Shown here in pieces: positions 17,993-26,440 of a stretch of DNA of 64,000 bases. Position 1 is the stretch's first letter, and the number at the start of each line of letters is the position of its first letter. The notes under the pieces are model-generated. The model ran no database searches. It saw only the letters and a list, made by a program, of their open reading frames with translations, and was not told the DNA's origin. This DNA is from Rhizobium freirei PRF 81. Lineage in GTDB: Bacteria > Pseudomonadota > Alphaproteobacteria > Rhizobiales > Rhizobiaceae. Both the position numbers and the translations under genes were made by a program. Location of the stretch: NCBI RefSeq assembly GCF_000359745.1, contig NZ_AQHN01000084.1, positions 496,001-560,000 of the forward strand, read 5' to 3'.

Positions 17993-18160
17993 GCGGGTAA
18001 GTCTCTCTCATTCCAGGTTGGAGATGCCGAGCGATAAGCCCGCTTGCCGTGCTTCTCCGCGGCTCTTGAGACGCTCGGCCACGATAGAGGCTCTTAGTTG
18101 GCGGCCACAGCGAGCTTCGAATGCGATCGGAAACGGCGTCCAAAATGGTCTCTAAATGCA

Positions 18161-18198
18161 AAGGAGCCGGGCCATCCCGTCGGATGGCCCGGCTCCTT
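18161..18198 (-). terminator. Perfect 17-bp hairpin after the purine permease gene
   Basis: AAGGAGCCGGGCCATCC (18161-18177), loop CGTC, then the exact reverse complement (18182-18198). It lies 18 bp past the permease stop on the minus strand. There is no real T-run on either side (minus-strand downstream sequence begins TGCATTTAG), so it may act as a terminator or an mRNA 3'-end stabiliser. Confidence 0.6.
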
Positions 18199-18215
18199 GA
18201 AATGCGCTGCCGCCT

Positions 18216-19508
18216 TTAGTCTGCGAAGAAGGCGAAGCGGACGATGAACAAGGCCGCAACGATCTGCGTCGCCACATGAAGTGTCGACCAGCGGCCGGTG
18301 AAAACCTTCAGGACGACATAGCTGATGAAACCGAAAGCAAGGCCGTTGGCGATCGAGTAGGTGAATGGCATCGCGAGCGCCGTGAGCGCTGCCGGTGCTG
18401 CTTCCGTCAGATCATCCCATTCGATTTCTGTCAGCTCACGCATCATAAGACCGGCTACGTAGAGCAGCGCCGGAGCGGTTGCATAAGCGGGAACGGATGC
18501 CGCGAGCGGCGAGAAGAAGAGGGCGGCGATGAAGAGCACGGCAATCGTCAGCGCCGTCAGACCCGTGCGACCGCCTGCCTGAACGCCCGAAGCACTCTCG
18601 ACATAGGCCGTGGTGCTGCTGGTGCCCATCAGCGAGCCGGCAACAATGGCGGCGCTGTCGGCAAGCAGAGCCCGGCTCAAGCGGCTTGGTTTGCCTTCCT
18701 CGAGCAGTTTCGCCCGCTTGGCGACACCGATCAGCGTTCCCGTGGCGTCGAAGACTTCGACGAGCACGAAGACGAGAATGATATGGACGAGGCCGCCATG
18801 GAGAGCGCCGACGATATCGAGCTGCAGAAAGGTCGGCATGATCGAGGGTGGCGCCGAAACGATGCCGTGGAACTGGCTGACGCCGAAGATCCAGGAGAGG
18901 ACGGTGACGGCGAGAATGCCGATCAGGATAGAGCCCTTCACTTTCATCGCATCGAGAACAGCGATGACGAAGAAGCCGAAGATTGCGAGGAGCGGGCCGG
19001 TCTGCTTCAGGTCTCCGAGACCGATCAGCGTCGCCTTGTTGGCAACGACAATGCCGGCGCTCTTGAGCGCAATGATTGCGAGAAACAGACCGATACCGGC
19101 AGCGATCGCGCTTCTGAGCGAGCGCGGAATGCCGGCAATCAGCCAGCTGCGCACGCCGGTGACCGTCAGGAGAACGAAGATGGAGCCGGAGATGAAGACG
19201 GCGCCGAGCGCCTGCTGCCAGGTAAAGCCGAGTGCGGCGACGACCGTGAAGGCGAAGAAAGCGTTGAGCCCCATGCCCGGCGCCATGCCGATCGGCCAAT
19301 TGGCGACAACGCCCATGATGATCGAGCCCAATGCCGCTGCGAGACAGGTCGCAACGAAGATGGCATTCCGGTCCATGCCGGTGGTCGACAGAATGTCCGG
19401 ATTGACGAAGATGATGTAGGACATCGTCAGGAATGTCGTCACGCCTGCGATGAGCTCGGTGCGCACGGACGTGCCGTGCTCACTCAATTTGAAAATTCGT
19501 TCAAGCAT
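18216..19508 (-). CDS. AzgA-type purine permease (NCS2-like)
   Basis: 430 residues from ATG 19508 with a GGGAGGAAC ribosome site. Inner-membrane protein with about 12-14 hydrophobic segments. The N-terminus has the AzgA-family block TELIAGVTTFLTMSYIIFVNP, followed by GMAPGMGLNAFFAF, and later DATGTLIGVAKRA and GTSSTTAYVESASGV. AzgA relatives are proton-linked transporters of guanine, hypoxanthine and adenine. The position next to the purine and ureide operons suggests it imports the purines they degrade. The exact base is not readable from sequence. Confidence 0.9.
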   Translation of the reverse strand: MLERIFKLSEHGTSVRTELIAGVTTFLTMSYIIFVNPDILSTTGMDRNAIFVATCLAAALGSIIMGVVANWPIGMAPGMGLNAFFAFTVVAALGFTWQQALGAVFISGSIFVLLTVTGVRSWLIAGIPRSLRSAIAAGIGLFLAIIALKSAGIVVANKATLIGLGDLKQTGPLLAIFGFFVIAVLDAMKVKGSILIGILAVTVLSWIFGVSQFHGIVSAPPSIMPTFLQLDIVGALHGGLVHIILVFVLVEVFDATGTLIGVAKRAKLLEEGKPSRLSRALLADSAAIVAGSLMGTSSTTAYVESASGVQAGGRTGLTALTIAVLFIAALFFSPLAASVPAYATAPALLYVAGLMMRELTEIEWDDLTEAAPAALTALAMPFTYSIANGLAFGFISYVVLKVFTGRWSTLHVATQIVAALFIVRFAFFAD

Positions 19509-20221
19509 TGTTCCTCCCAAAGCGTTCCCGACGCTCGTAAAATCATGGAGCTTGCCAACATCTCCTCCGATGCGGGCCGCGAGAAGCGACTATGAGCGCT
19601 TCGTAGCGAAGGTGGATTGTGCGCTTTTAATGGGTTTGGACGCTAGAGCCGGATTTCCCTGCAATTCGCGAAAGACATTCTAATTTTTCAAGCTATTTCT
19701 GCGCGAAATGCTACCGGTCTCGAGGCGATCGGCTCGTAATGAAAGCCGTCGTTCGGTCGAGGGGCAATCGTCCGATACCGTCGATCAGGCAGGAACGATA
19801 TGGGCCATATTTATAGCGGCGCTGTGACAAGGCCAAACTATTTTCAGCCGGATGGCGAAACCGTACCGCTTCCCCGTCCCGTTTCCATGTTCGGTCGATT
19901 GATGACCTCTTCCATATTCCAGGCCATCATTCTCGGTCTGCCATCGAAGGAATATCGCAGGCGAAATATATTTGGTTCGTGTTGCAACCCATCATGCGAG
20001 CGCTAAAAGGCGAATTTTGAATATCGAGACAACAACTATGGATAGTTTGAGACTCCAGGAGCAAATAATGATCGCGGCAATTTCCAATAAAAGGTAAGGA
20101 TAGATAATATCTCGACTTGCCAAGACTGCAGGTGATGGCTATGTCGCACTTGCAAGACCAAAGCCATCCAAGCTGATCTTCCGCCAACTGCTGCCCTATA
20201 CGGAGCGCACTCCCGAACAAC
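19509..20221. other. Gene-poor, A/T-richer gap
   Basis: 713 bp without a convincing gene. The first 70 bp are the leader of the purine permease. The rest is richer in A and T than its neighbours and has short open frames only, the longest being 68 codons at 19800-20006 with no ribosome site or recognisable motif. It may be scar tissue of a lost element; I see no inverted-repeat ends or transposase remnant. Confidence 0.5.
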
Positions 20222-20833
20222 ATGGCTAAACCTACAAAACCCTTCATCATCGAAATTAAGACCTCTCGCCGAACGAAGGCGAGGCCAGCGGAGCAAACGA
20301 AATCGATATGGGGCTCGTTTGCTTCCGAACTCAGGCAGGATTCGGCAGAGCGCGAGGAACCGTCGGTTGCTGCGACCGCTGACGCGGACTGCTCCGAGCC
20401 GTCGGATATCAGTTTGGCTGCTGCGGTTGAATGCAATGAAGCAGAACCTTTGCCACCCAAATCCGATTTCATCGATAAATGGGCTGCCAAAAGGGCGGAA
20501 AAGCCGAAGACTGGCGCGGCAGATATCGTGGCAACATTCCTGATGCGGATCGAACGGCAAAAGACATTGCTTGCTGAATTCGCGGCCGATCCCGCCGGCT
20601 TTACAAGCTGGCGCTCGGCGTGGTTTCGCCAGGTAGCAGGCGGCTTCGGCATAGGCATCGGTTACGATCTGATCGATGCTGGTGGTGGTCTTCGCTATAT
20701 TGTCGTCGATACGCTGCAGGATGTCTGCGAGTTTCTCGACGATCTTGGTCATCACGCTCAGACCGATTTGAAGTTTCAGCGCGCCTTGAGCGAGAATCGG
20801 CTGATTCGTGCCAGCCGCAGGATTGGTGCCTGA
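20222..20833 (+). CDS. Hypothetical protein, unrecognised
   Basis: 203 residues. The N-terminus (MAKPTKPFIIEIKTSRRTK, then KSIWGSF) is basic and resembles a start I associate with small rhizobial plasmid-borne hypothetical proteins; this is recollection, not a match. Residues 35-85 are acidic and probably disordered. The C-terminal half (from about residue 88) looks folded and ends basic. Third-position GC is near 50 percent, clearly lower than in neighbouring genes, and no ribosome site is obvious, so recent transfer is plausible. A longer frame on the opposite strand is rejected for its Arg/Pro/Cys-rich composition. No function assigned. Confidence 0.5.
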   Translation: MAKPTKPFIIEIKTSRRTKARPAEQTKSIWGSFASELRQDSAEREEPSVAATADADCSEPSDISLAAAVECNEAEPLPPKSDFIDKWAAKRAEKPKTGAADIVATFLMRIERQKTLLAEFAADPAGFTSWRSAWFRQVAGGFGIGIGYDLIDAGGGLRYIVVDTLQDVCEFLDDLGHHAQTDLKFQRALSENRLIRASRRIGA

Positions 20834-20958
20834 GCACTTCGAGTTGCCGGCTTCGATCGGCATTGCCCCTTGGGCGATGAGTTTGCAACGAAACGCATCT
20901 CGGCGCGGTTCTCGAAGGCGGTAGCCTCGTTGGCCGTGCCTATGTTGCCGAAGCCATA

Positions 20959-21942
20959 TTAAGATCTCGGATACGGGTGGCCCCATCTGCCTGTCGCCAG
21001 GGTGAACGGCGACCATTCGGTCATTTCATATCGGATCGGGAGGGCCTCTGGCCGCCGGATAACGAGTCGCGGCCGGAATCGCCAATAGCGTTCGGCGCCC
21101 TTGAGGGAGAGGTTTGATGCGTGATCGAACAGGATCTCGGCATCGCCGGTCATCTGCAGGAGCCCGCCCGAGGCAAAGTCCACGAATGTCAAACCGGCCC
21201 TTTGGTTCAGGGCGATGTTCCCGAGCGTGCTGAAGAAGCGGTTGCCAAGAAAATCAGGGATCGTTAGCCACCCATCCGCACCTATATGCACAAAGCCGGT
21301 CTGCCCGCCCCGATGGGAGACATCGACGCGCCGCTTGCCGCGATCTTCGAAATAGGATGCCACGAAGAAAGTGTCGGCCTGTTCTATGAGCGCGCGTGCA
21401 GCGTCGTCGAGTGTCGAGTTGACATGCGGCGGAGCGCTCGTTGCCTGCGCAGGGTCCCTCGTGAAACTGACATCTCGCGTCTGAATATACTTCGGACAAT
21501 TGCCAAAGCTCTCGCGGACCATCAGATCAAATCCATCGGTGCGCCGGCGCAACCTACCATTCAGCCGGTTCCGGCGGCGCGTACCAAGATCGATGCCGAG
21601 GAGCGCGATGTCCTGGCCATCCTCCATTCCCGCTTCGGCAGGATCGGCTGCCTCTCGGACAAGAGTGGCACTCAGCCGATACGGATCTGCGGCGCAGAGA
21701 AAGCCAGGCCGTCCGGCGCGCAGCGTCGCCCAGGCATCGCCTTTTGCGTCGACCGCGCCAAGAACGACCATCGGCAAGAGTGGATAGAATTCGCGATGCT
21801 GATCGATCAGATGATCGCGGATCACTTTCCGCCCGATCTCGTTCATGCGTGCCTCGACACCGACCGACCGTTGCAAACGGATTTCGCCGTCGTGCCACGG
21901 CGACGCCAGCGACGAATCCTCATTGGCCGCCGCGTCCGTCAT
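20959..21942 (-). CDS. Pyridoxamine-5'-phosphate oxidase-fold flavoprotein
   Basis: 327 residues. It resembles the group of PNPOx-like FMN-binding proteins of unknown role: DHLIDQHREFYPLLPMVVLGAVDAKGDAWATLRAG near the start, then SYFEDRGKRRVDVSHRGGQTGFVHI and LTIPDFLGNRFFSTLGNIALN. The second half thus has the typical split-barrel layout. The start codon overlaps the GST stop by 4 bp, so the two genes form an operon. Likely cytoplasmic; a role in flavin-dependent redox or detoxification is inferred from the pairing only. Confidence 0.8.
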   Translation of the reverse strand: MTDAAANEDSSLASPWHDGEIRLQRSVGVEARMNEIGRKVIRDHLIDQHREFYPLLPMVVLGAVDAKGDAWATLRAGRPGFLCAADPYRLSATLVREAADPAEAGMEDGQDIALLGIDLGTRRRNRLNGRLRRRTDGFDLMVRESFGNCPKYIQTRDVSFTRDPAQATSAPPHVNSTLDDAARALIEQADTFFVASYFEDRGKRRVDVSHRGGQTGFVHIGADGWLTIPDFLGNRFFSTLGNIALNQRAGLTFVDFASGGLLQMTGDAEILFDHASNLSLKGAERYWRFRPRLVIRRPEALPIRYEMTEWSPFTLATGRWGHPYPRS

Positions 21943-22550
21943 GCCGCCAAACCCACAGGTGTCTTCTGGAACTCGATGAAGCCTGGCAGCGCCTCTACCC
22001 GCGCGAGCCAGGCGCGGATGTGAGGGTACGGCGCCAAGTCGACATCCCCTTCAGGTGCGCGGGCCAAATAGCTGTAAAGCGCGACGTCGGCGATTGTCGG
22101 TCGATGCGTGGCGACCCAGTCGCGGCCAACGAGTGCAGCCTCGATCAGCGTCAGGATGGCATGGGCACGCGGAATGACTTCTTCGGCGCGAAGCGGCGCG
22201 TTGAAGACATTGATCAGGCGCGCCATCGCCGGGCCATAGGCAATCTGACCGGCGGCGACCGAGAGCCAGCGCTGAACGGCTGCGCTGCCAACCGCGTCTT
22301 CGGGCAACCAGTCGGTCCGCCCCATCTTCTTGGCGATGTAGACAAGAATGGCATTGGAGTCCGAGACAATCGTTCCCTCGTCGTCGAGCACGGGCAACTG
22401 CCCAAAGGGATTGAGCGCAAGAAAATCCGGCTGCTTGTGCGCCTTGACCACAAGATCGACCATTATGAGCTCATGGTCGATTCCAAGCAGCGACAAGAAT
22501 AGCCGGGCGCGATGCGAATGGCCGGATAGTGGGTGGTAGTAGAGCTTCAT
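21939..22550 (-). CDS. Glutathione S-transferase
   Basis: 203 residues from ATG 22550, supported by GGAGG. Thioredoxin-like N-terminal domain: MKLYYHPLSGHSHRARLFLSLLG, cis-Pro region NPFGQLPVLDDEG, then SDSNAILVYIAKK, which binds the gamma-glutamyl part of glutathione. The helical C-terminal domain has PTIADVALYSYLARAPEG. Conjugation or glutathione-dependent redox role in the cytoplasm; substrate unknown. Overlaps the PNPOx-fold gene by 4 bp and diverges from a LysR gene, which probably controls both. Confidence 0.92.
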   Translation of the reverse strand: MKLYYHPLSGHSHRARLFLSLLGIDHELIMVDLVVKAHKQPDFLALNPFGQLPVLDDEGTIVSDSNAILVYIAKKMGRTDWLPEDAVGSAAVQRWLSVAAGQIAYGPAMARLINVFNAPLRAEEVIPRAHAILTLIEAALVGRDWVATHRPTIADVALYSYLARAPEGDVDLAPYPHIRAWLARVEALPGFIEFQKTPVGLAA

Positions 22551-22634
22551 GTCTGCCTCCTGTGAAATGACTGGAAGCATCATGACTATTAGTAGGCATG
22601 ACGATAACCATTGAAATAAGCATGTGACCATTTC

Positions 22635-22649
22635 ATTATCAGAAATAAT
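22635..22649. promoter_or_regulatory. LysR-box-like palindrome
   Basis: ATTAT-CAGAA-ATAAT, a perfect interrupted palindrome of the T-N11-A type, 19 bp before the lysR-type start and 85 bp from the gst start, in their shared promoter region. Consistent with autoregulation and control of gst. Confidence 0.5.
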
Positions 22650-22667
22650 AGGAATGGAGTTGTTCGC

Positions 22668-23585
22668 ATGGACCGGTTGCAGGCAATGCGCATTTTTGCG
22701 CAGGTCGTAGAGAGTGGCGGCTTCGCGCCCGCCGCCAAGCTGCTGCATATGAGTGCGCCATCGGTGACCCGCGCAGTCGCCCAGCTGGAAGACAGTATTG
22801 GAACCCGTCTTCTGGTGCGAACAACCCGTTCGATGAAGCTGACCTCGGCCGGTGAGGGCTATGCGGCTGACTGCCGACGGATCCTTGCCGAGATCAGCGA
22901 GGCGGAGGCCAATGCTGCTGGTAGCTACACCCAGCCGGCCGGAGTGCTGACGGTGACGGCGCCGGTGCTTTTCGGGCGAATTCACGTGCTTCCGGTCATT
23001 CTCGATTTCCTCCGGCTCTACCAGAACATGCAGGTCAAGACCGTTTTCGTCGATAGAGTGACCAATCTGGTGGAGGAGGGCCTGGATGTCGCCGTCCGTA
23101 TTGCGGCGCTGCCCGATTCAGGATTGATCGCTCGTCGCGTCGGCTCGATCAGGCAGGTACTCTGCGCATCGCCGGACTATTTGGCCGCTTTTGGCGAGCC
23201 GCAGACTCCGGAAGATCTACGGCACCATAGGTTCATCGGCCGCGAAGGCCTGTTTGGCCAAGCGGAATGGCTATTTGGAAGGGCTCGTAATATTCGTGTT
23301 CCGATCAACGCTTCATTGATCTGCAATACGAATGATACGGCGATTGCGGCTGCCGTGGCGGGCGTTGGGTTGTCGCGGTTCCAGTCCTATCAGGTGGCGG
23401 ATGACATCAAGGCGGGCCGATTGAAGATCGTTTTAGCGGAATACGAACGGGAGCCGGTGCCGATTCATCTCGTGCACGGCGAGGGCCACATGGTCTCGGC
23501 AAGGGTCCGAGCCTTCATGGATTTCGCAGCCCGCCATCTGCAGCGGCAGGCGAATGCAAGTACTCCCCAGGAGGCGAGCTTCTGA
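22668..23585 (+). CDS. LysR-family regulator opposite gst
   Basis: 305 residues. N-terminal helix-turn-helix: MDRLQAMRIFAQVVESGGFAPAAKLLHMSAPSVTRAVAQLE, then GTRLLVRTTRSMKLTSAGEGY. The effector domain begins near residue 90 (PAGVLTVTAPVLFGRIHVLP) and belongs to the DsdC/AaeR-like group common in rhizobia. GGAG ribosome site. Divergent from the gst-PNPOx pair with a LysR-box-like palindrome between, so it is probably their activator. Ligand unknown. Confidence 0.88.
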   Translation: MDRLQAMRIFAQVVESGGFAPAAKLLHMSAPSVTRAVAQLEDSIGTRLLVRTTRSMKLTSAGEGYAADCRRILAEISEAEANAAGSYTQPAGVLTVTAPVLFGRIHVLPVILDFLRLYQNMQVKTVFVDRVTNLVEEGLDVAVRIAALPDSGLIARRVGSIRQVLCASPDYLAAFGEPQTPEDLRHHRFIGREGLFGQAEWLFGRARNIRVPINASLICNTNDTAIAAAVAGVGLSRFQSYQVADDIKAGRLKIVLAEYEREPVPIHLVHGEGHMVSARVRAFMDFAARHLQRQANASTPQEASF

Positions 23586-23743
23586 TCGGGAGGGTTTTCG
23601 ATCGGTATCGGCTTGCAAGACCATGGTGCCAGCGTTCTCCCGACCACGCTGGTCCAAATCGACGGCATTCTTGCAGCAGCAGATATTGCCTGCCTTCACG
23701 TGACAAGACCGGTTTTCGCGCTTGACGAGCACCTTACCTTGAT

Positions 23744-23755
23744 ATGTATATACAT
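23744..23755. promoter_or_regulatory. Palindrome upstream of the MFS gene
   Basis: Perfect 12-bp palindrome ATGTAT/ATACAT, 89-100 bp before the MFS start. A TTGACG at 23722-23727 precedes it. The sequence resembles operators of GntR-family repressors, but no GntR gene is in the window, so any regulator would act from elsewhere. Confidence 0.4.
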
Positions 23756-23843
23756 CATCGACGATGCCAGGCATGCGTAGGCGTGCGTTTTGCCAACCGG
23801 CCTCCTGCTTTTTTGCGAAATGCGCATGATCATCGGAGTACAC

Positions 23844-25058
23844 ATGCTGCAATCCAACGAAGACGCTCTCGATTCTCGGCATGGCTGGCGGGTTGTTGGC
23901 GGAGCGCACGCCATCACCGCCATTACCTTCGGTTCCGCCTATGCTTTCTCCGCGCTATTTCCGGGATTGTCGGCCGAGTTCAATGCGTCGCGAGGCGAGA
24001 TCGCGCTCGTCTTTTCGATTGCCGCTTTTATTTTCTACGCGCTAGGCGCCATCGCCGGCCCGCTTGCCGATCGCTGGTCCACCCGCAGGCTCGTTGCCGC
24101 CGGTCTCATCGCGATGGCCGCGGGCTATGTCGTTGCCAGTCAGGCGTCTTCCCTCTTCGGGCTTTATATCGCTTATGGCGTCGGCGTTGGTCTCGGCATA
24201 GGACTTTCCTATGTGCCGGTCATCGGTGCGGTCCAATCCTGGTTCCAGGCAAAACGCGCGAAGGCTTCCGGCATCGCGACGGCCGGTCTCGGGCTCGGCA
24301 CGCTGCTGCTGCCTTTCGCCGTCGCCAAGCTCATCCCCGTGATCGGATGGCGCGGCTCCTTTCTGATGCTCTCGGCGGTGATCGCCGTGATCGGCCCCCC
24401 GGCCATGATGCTGGTTCGCCGACGTCAGGCCAGAGGCGGAGCGAACGCATTGCCGCCTGTGCTCCTCAGTCCATTGACCGCATGGCGCAAGCCAGGGTTT
24501 CCGCTTTTCTATCTCGTGATCGTCCTTGGTTCCTTCTGCATCTTCATCCCCTATGTTCACATTGTGCCGGCAGCGCACGACCTCGGACTGTCGCTCGATG
24601 CGGGAACCATGCTGATTGCGCTGATCGGCATCGGCAATGTGTTTGGACGCTTCGTCCTTGCGGGCTTCGGTGACCGCATCGGCTCGGTACGACTGCTCGC
24701 ACTTCTCACCGCCGTGGTCGCCGGCTCCTTTATCCTCTGGGCCTTCGCCGCCAATTTCGCGATGCTCGCCGTCTTTGCCGTTATCTTCGGTGCTGCTTAC
24801 GGCGGATGCGTCGGTCTTTATCCCGCCGTCGCGGCCGAGCTTTTCGGTACGCCGAATATCGGCGCCTTGCTCGGCTATCTCTACACCGGTGTCGGAATCG
24901 CAGCGCTGCTCGGCCCCACCCTGGCCGGCTTCGTCTTCGACCGCACGGGCACCTATCTCGGCCCGATCACGGCGAGCGCCATCGCCGCCGCGATTGCTGC
25001 GATTTTCACCCTCAAGCTGCAACGGGCAGAAGGAAAGCGAGTCTCGCAAACGCCTTAG
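23844..25058 (+). CDS. MFS transporter
   Basis: 404 residues from ATG 23844, which has GGAG five bases upstream; upstream ATGs at 23790 and 23820 are possible. Twelve hydrophobic segments in two groups of six. The loop after helix 2 reads GPLADRWSTRRLVAAG, the MFS signature motif A. Its counterpart in the second half is LAGFGDRIGSVRLLAL. It belongs to the oxalate/formate-antiporter-like (monocarboxylate porter) group by general look, e.g. GLGIGLSYVPVIGAVQSWFQAKRAKASGIA. Substrate unknown. It stands alone, convergent with the M20 gene. Confidence 0.87.
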   Translation: MLQSNEDALDSRHGWRVVGGAHAITAITFGSAYAFSALFPGLSAEFNASRGEIALVFSIAAFIFYALGAIAGPLADRWSTRRLVAAGLIAMAAGYVVASQASSLFGLYIAYGVGVGLGIGLSYVPVIGAVQSWFQAKRAKASGIATAGLGLGTLLLPFAVAKLIPVIGWRGSFLMLSAVIAVIGPPAMMLVRRRQARGGANALPPVLLSPLTAWRKPGFPLFYLVIVLGSFCIFIPYVHIVPAAHDLGLSLDAGTMLIALIGIGNVFGRFVLAGFGDRIGSVRLLALLTAVVAGSFILWAFAANFAMLAVFAVIFGAAYGGCVGLYPAVAAELFGTPNIGALLGYLYTGVGIAALLGPTLAGFVFDRTGTYLGPITASAIAAAIAAIFTLKLQRAEGKRVSQTP

Positions 25059-25203
25059 GCCCCAACGCCAGCCACAGTGCTGCCCGCGTTCCGGCAGGCG
25101 GCCAGGTGAAAAATGAGGTGTGGCCTCGACGCGGCCATGTGCCTCGGCGAAGAGCCAGCCTGTTGGATTTCGAGGAAACGGCGAATAGCAGAGCTAGGCT
25201 CTG

Positions 25204-26352
25204 CTATTGCAACGGCAGGCGGCGCCTCACGATGGCGGCGTGCACCTGTGCGCCGTGGATCAAGGCTGCGTCGTTGAAGTCGTAGCCGGGATGGTGGAGA
25301 GGCGGGCAGTTCTCACCGTTGCCGATGAACGCATAGCAGCCGGGAGCATGGGCGAGGAACCGAGCGAAATCCTCGGAGCCGGTCATTGGCTCCGGGCGGG
25401 TTGCCACCTCACGCGATACCGGTCCGACTGCCGCCATCATTTCGGCGGCAAGGCCGGCGTCATTGATCGTCGGGACGAATTCCCTTGTGTATTTCACCTC
25501 GACCTCAACGCCATGTCCTTCGGCGATACCCCGTGCGATGCGACGCATTTCCTCCTCGATGCGCGCCGAGACCTCGGGATGAAAACTCCTGCAGTCTCCC
25601 AGAACGCGTGCCGTGCTCGGCAATGCGTTGCGTGTGCCGTCGGTGAGCAATTCCGTGACCGAAACGACAGCGATCTCCGCAGGGCTCAGGCGGCGGGCGA
25701 CGATCGTCTGCAACTCGAGGACCAGCGAGCAGGCTGGGACCATGACCTCGCGTCCCCAGTCCGGGCGAGAGGCATGGCCGCCCTTGCCCTTCAGCGTGAT
25801 CTCGAAAATATCCTCCGCCGACATGATCGCGCCCGGCCGCGTCTCGAAATGTCCGACCGGCAGGCCGGGCATGTTGTGGAGGCCATAGACTTCGTCGAAA
25901 GGGAAGCGCTCCATCAGACCGTCGTCCAGCATGGCGCGTGCGCCCTGGCCCCATTCCTCGGCGGGTTGAAACAGGAAGCGGACCGTGCCGTCGAAACCAC
26001 CTTCCTCTACGAGGAGTTGCGCGGCACCGAGCAGCATCGCGGTGTGTCCGTCATGCCCGCAGGCATGCATGGTGCCGGGCTTAGTCGAAGTCCAGGCCGC
26101 GCCGGTTGCCTCGGTTATGCGCAGGGCATCCATGTCGGCCCGTAGCGCGACGGCTCGGTTCGACGTTCCTCGCCGCAGTGTCCCGACGACGCCGGTGCCG
26201 CCTATTCCTTCAGTGACTTCAATACCCAGTCCACGCAAGTTCTCTGCGACGAAGGCAGAGGTCCGCCTCTCTTCGAAGCCGAATTCTGGATGGCGGTGAA
26301 GATCGCGCCGCCATTCCGTCATCTGTGCGTGAAGGCTTTTGAGATCTGTCAT
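25204..26352 (-). CDS. M20 amidohydrolase (hippurate hydrolase/AmhX type)
   Basis: 382 residues. Metal-dependent hydrolase of N-acyl or N-aryl amino acids. Motifs: WRRDLHRHPEFGFEE at the start, VALRADMDALRI, MHACGHDGHTAMLLG with metal ligands Cys/His, FLFQPAEEWGQGARAM with the catalytic Glu, and GSEDFARFL near the end. Last gene of a minus-strand group after dpaL (88 bp apart). The pairing echoes ygeX-ygeY of E. coli, where an M20 enzyme follows diaminopropionate ammonia-lyase. It may release diaminopropionate from an acylated precursor (inference). Confidence 0.9.
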   Translation of the reverse strand: MTDLKSLHAQMTEWRRDLHRHPEFGFEERRTSAFVAENLRGLGIEVTEGIGGTGVVGTLRRGTSNRAVALRADMDALRITEATGAAWTSTKPGTMHACGHDGHTAMLLGAAQLLVEEGGFDGTVRFLFQPAEEWGQGARAMLDDGLMERFPFDEVYGLHNMPGLPVGHFETRPGAIMSAEDIFEITLKGKGGHASRPDWGREVMVPACSLVLELQTIVARRLSPAEIAVVSVTELLTDGTRNALPSTARVLGDCRSFHPEVSARIEEEMRRIARGIAEGHGVEVEVKYTREFVPTINDAGLAAEMMAAVGPVSREVATRPEPMTGSEDFARFLAHAPGCYAFIGNGENCPPLHHPGYDFNDAALIHGAQVHAAIVRRRLPLQ

Positions 26353-26440
26353 CGACTGAGTTTCCTTGTGTTGGCGAGGAGCGCTTTGGCGCTCAGTTGA
26401 TTTGCGCGGTCGATCGGGTGCGCGGCATCGATTGGAAACG

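Noticed and set aside
18276..19595. 439-codon plus-strand frame opposite the purine permease
   Set aside because: Antisense shadow of a high-GC membrane-protein gene; product is Arg/Glu/Gly-rich with no motif.
19509..19600. Possible purine or xanthine riboswitch in the permease leader
   Set aside because: I could not fit the conserved core of any known purine or xanthine riboswitch to the leader; only weak ordinary hairpins are visible.
19800..20006. 68-codon frame starting MGHIYSGAV
   Set aside because: No ribosome site, motif or neighbour supports it, and its codon use is not distinctive.
20036..21016. Long minus-strand open frame opposite the orphan hypothetical gene
   Set aside because: Its composition is Arg/Pro/Cys-rich and unlike a folded protein, and it overlaps two better-supported genes. 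Its high third-position GC mirrors first-position GC of the plus-strand gene.
25204..26352. M20 gene as the missing allantoate amidohydrolase
   Set aside because: Its motifs (LHRHPE, DMDALR, CGHDGH) are of the hippurate hydrolase group and it is linked to dpaL, not to the ureide genes.
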